From assembly GCF_002019595.1 (NCBI RefSeq), contig NZ_KV917369.1:3798624-3862623 (forward strand): 64,000 bases of DNA, written 5' to 3'. The notes beneath the pieces are model-generated. The model was not told the DNA's origin, did no database searches, and was given only the letters and a program-made list of their open reading frames with translations. Positions 62,737 to 64,000 of the stretch are shown one piece after another. Origin of the DNA: Priestia abyssalis. Its GTDB lineage: Bacteria > Bacillota > Bacilli > Bacillales > Bacillaceae_H. The stretch's first letter is position 1; every line of letters begins with the position of its first letter. A program made the translations under genes and the position numbers.

Positions 62737-63669
62737 ATGCCAAAGGAACTTTCCTATACGATTGAAGAGGTATCACAGCTCTTAAAAGTTTCAAAATTAA
62801 CTCTTTATGACCTTGTGAAAAAAGGGAAAATACCTGCATTCCGTGTAGGAAGACAGATGAGAATAGATGCAAAAGACTTGGACATTTATATAAATAGCCA
62901 TAAAACGAATCAGAATACTGCAATGTCGGCCCCTGTAGTTGATCCTCATAGAAACGAAACAAAGGGTTCCTCAAACATTGTTATTAGCGGACAAGACCTA
63001 GTGTTAGATATTCTAGGTAAACACATTGAGAAAAATTCATCCTATAAGCCATTAAGATCTTTTACAGGAAGTTTAAACAGCCTCATTTCCATGTACAATG
63101 GAGAGTGCGATATCGTTAGCTTGCATCTGTTTGACGGGGATACAGGCGAATATAATTTACCCTATATAAAAAAGATTTTGGTCGGCCATCCTTTTATTTT
63201 AATCAACCTTCTTTCAAGAAAAGCAGGCTTTTACGTCAAAAAAGGAAACCCTTTAAATATTACCTCCTGGGCGGATTTAAACAGGGAAAATGTGAAAATC
63301 ATCAATAGAGAGAAAGGATCAGGGGCACGAATTCTTTTGGATGAACAACTTAGAATCAACAACATTTCTTCTAAGAACATTCAAGGATATGAGCATGAAG
63401 AGACGAACCATTTAAGTGTGGCTTCTGCTGTCTCTACTGGAATGGCAGATACAGGAGTGGGAATTGAAAAAGCCGCTAAAATCGTCGGAATCGATTTTGT
63501 TCCATTAATGACAGAACAATACGATCTGGTTATTCTCAAAAACTCCGAATCCGAACAGCTCATAAGCACGGTGAAAGGAATTTTATCTTCTCGTCAGTTT
63601 CAGTCAGAAGTCCACTCTTTAGGAGATTATGATACTTCTAAGACAGGAAACATTATTTATGAGACATAA
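62737..63669 (+). CDS. YvgK-like regulator: excisionase/MerR helix-turn-helix fused to a periplasmic-binding-like domain
   Basis: 310 residues from ATG 62737, chosen since GGAGGG precedes it by about 6 bases. N-terminal excisionase-type domain (YTIEEVSQLLKVSKLTLYDLVKKGKIPAFRVGRQMRI, about 6-42), then a PBP_like domain (GQDLVLDILGKHIEKNSSY..., SRKAGFYVKKGNPLNITSW, INREKGSGARILLDEQL). B. subtilis YvgK has this architecture and the same divergent position next to yvgLM. It probably senses molybdate or a Mo-cofactor ligand and represses modAB. Confidence 0.9.
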   Translation: MPKELSYTIEEVSQLLKVSKLTLYDLVKKGKIPAFRVGRQMRIDAKDLDIYINSHKTNQNTAMSAPVVDPHRNETKGSSNIVISGQDLVLDILGKHIEKNSSYKPLRSFTGSLNSLISMYNGECDIVSLHLFDGDTGEYNLPYIKKILVGHPFILINLLSRKAGFYVKKGNPLNITSWADLNRENVKIINREKGSGARILLDEQLRINNISSKNIQGYEHEETNHLSVASAVSTGMADTGVGIEKAAKIVGIDFVPLMTEQYDLVILKNSESEQLISTVKGILSSRQFQSEVHSLGDYDTSKTGNIIYET

Positions 63670-63670
63670 T

Positions 63671-63714
63671 AAAAAACGTCGTGAGGAATCCCGGGATTTC
63701 TCACGACGTTTTTT
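63671..63714. terminator. Bidirectional terminator
   Basis: AAAAAACGTCGTGAG and CTCACGACGTTTTTT form a perfect 15-bp stem between convergent genes. Confidence 0.93.
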
Positions 63715-63729
63715 ATTCTTCCTTTGTTG

Positions 63730-64000
63730 CTAGCTGATGACCATTTCTTTTTCAAGTGTTTGGTCCGCTTTCATCTTACGGATGCCAAACAAAATGGCCG
63801 CCCCCCACCCCAGCAAAATGAAACCATATATAACGGGATAAGATGATTCGTTTGTTACCCATGTAGTTAAAATCGTACGTGCATTAACTAAAATGATAAA
63901 ACCTCCAACTAGAATCCCCATCAGCTGCGCTGGAACTTTGCGAACGAGCCATGCCGCGATTGGTGCCGCAAAAATTCCCCCGAGCATTAATGCTCCAACC
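63730..64000 (-). CDS. TauE/SafE-family sulfite/anion exporter (partial, C-terminus)
   Basis: Only the last 90 residues lie in the window; the frame runs off the right edge. Three hydrophobic segments and GGIFAAPIAAWLVRKVPAQLMGILVGGFIILVNARTI match the C-terminal repeat of TauE/SafE permeases (P-A-x-L-x-x-L-x-G motif). Transport substrate unknown. Confidence 0.85.
   Translation of the reverse strand, partial: VGALMLGGIFAAPIAAWLVRKVPAQLMGILVGGFIILVNARTILTTWVTNESSYPVIYGFILLGWGAAILFGIRKMKADQTLEKEMVIS

Overview
The window reads as chromosomal DNA of an endospore-forming member of the Bacillaceae. Evidence: AT-rich sequence, strong purine-rich ribosome binding sites, a Spo0E-like phosphatase, a tyrosine T-box in front of a TyrZ-type tyrosyl-tRNA synthetase, B. 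subtilis-type SdhCAB and YvgK/ModAB gene orders, CcpA (cre) and Fur boxes, and sigma-54 promoters of the SigL kind. No rRNA, tRNA, CRISPR array or prophage was seen. The species cannot be named from this window.

Layout. 0-0.8 kb: 5' part of a PAS/AAA+ sigma-54 activator (cut by the window edge). 1-5.2 kb: Fur-controlled ferric-siderophore/citrate ABC importer (YfmCDEF type). 5.2-8.7 kb: CatR-like thiol sensor divergent from an operon of extradiol dioxygenase, FAD monooxygenase and GTP cyclohydrolase II, ending in a long hairpin. 8.8-15.7 kb: DUF202 protein, then a LysR-controlled catabolic operon (acyl-CoA dehydrogenase, acyl-CoA ligase, MFS carrier, serine hydrolase) with a cre site. 16.2-22.3 kb: gene remnant, second LysR, sdhCAB and an NAD(P) malic enzyme. 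22.7-24.8 kb: anchored sugar-binding-type protein, SDR pseudogene, extended Spo0E-like protein, small protein. 25-32 kb: a GntR-regulated sugar-acid operon (amidohydrolase, DgaE-like ammonia-lyase, DgaF-like aldolase, PfkB kinase, GntR, GntP permease, BtpA protein) behind a tandem palindromic operator. 34.4-39.8 kb: cystine-type ABC importer, aminotransferase and methionine-gamma-lyase-like enzyme, in two transcription units that each carry a sigma-54 promoter. 40-46 kb: PBP4-type peptidase, several decayed genes, malate:quinone oxidoreductase, PH-domain protein, IS3 remnant. 46-53.4 kb: carbonic anhydrase, aminotransferase, MFS exporter with a MocR regulator, RraA-like protein, EamA transporter. 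53.9-58.8 kb: S-methylmethionine/homocysteine operon (mmuM, mmuP, gamma-synthase/lyase) divergent from a FadR-type regulator, with three clusters of TATACAAT/ATTGTATA motifs between them. 58.9-64 kb: T-box tyrS, MarR regulator, modAB with divergent YvgK-like repressor, and the end of a TauE/SafE permease.

The signal least explained by the genes is a dispersed, roughly 200-bp structured repeat present in eight full or partial copies. It carries a long hairpin whose arms show compensatory changes between copies and a conserved AAAGAAC-type loop. One copy supplies the stop codon of the malic enzyme gene and another truncates an ankyrin-gene remnant, which points to mobility. Also notable are about 200-bp imperfect direct repeats flanking the cystine importer. 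Each holds a promoter-like element, of which the downstream one has lost the sigma-54 consensus. Finally, two regulators around tyrS lack a usable ATG/GTG/TTG start.
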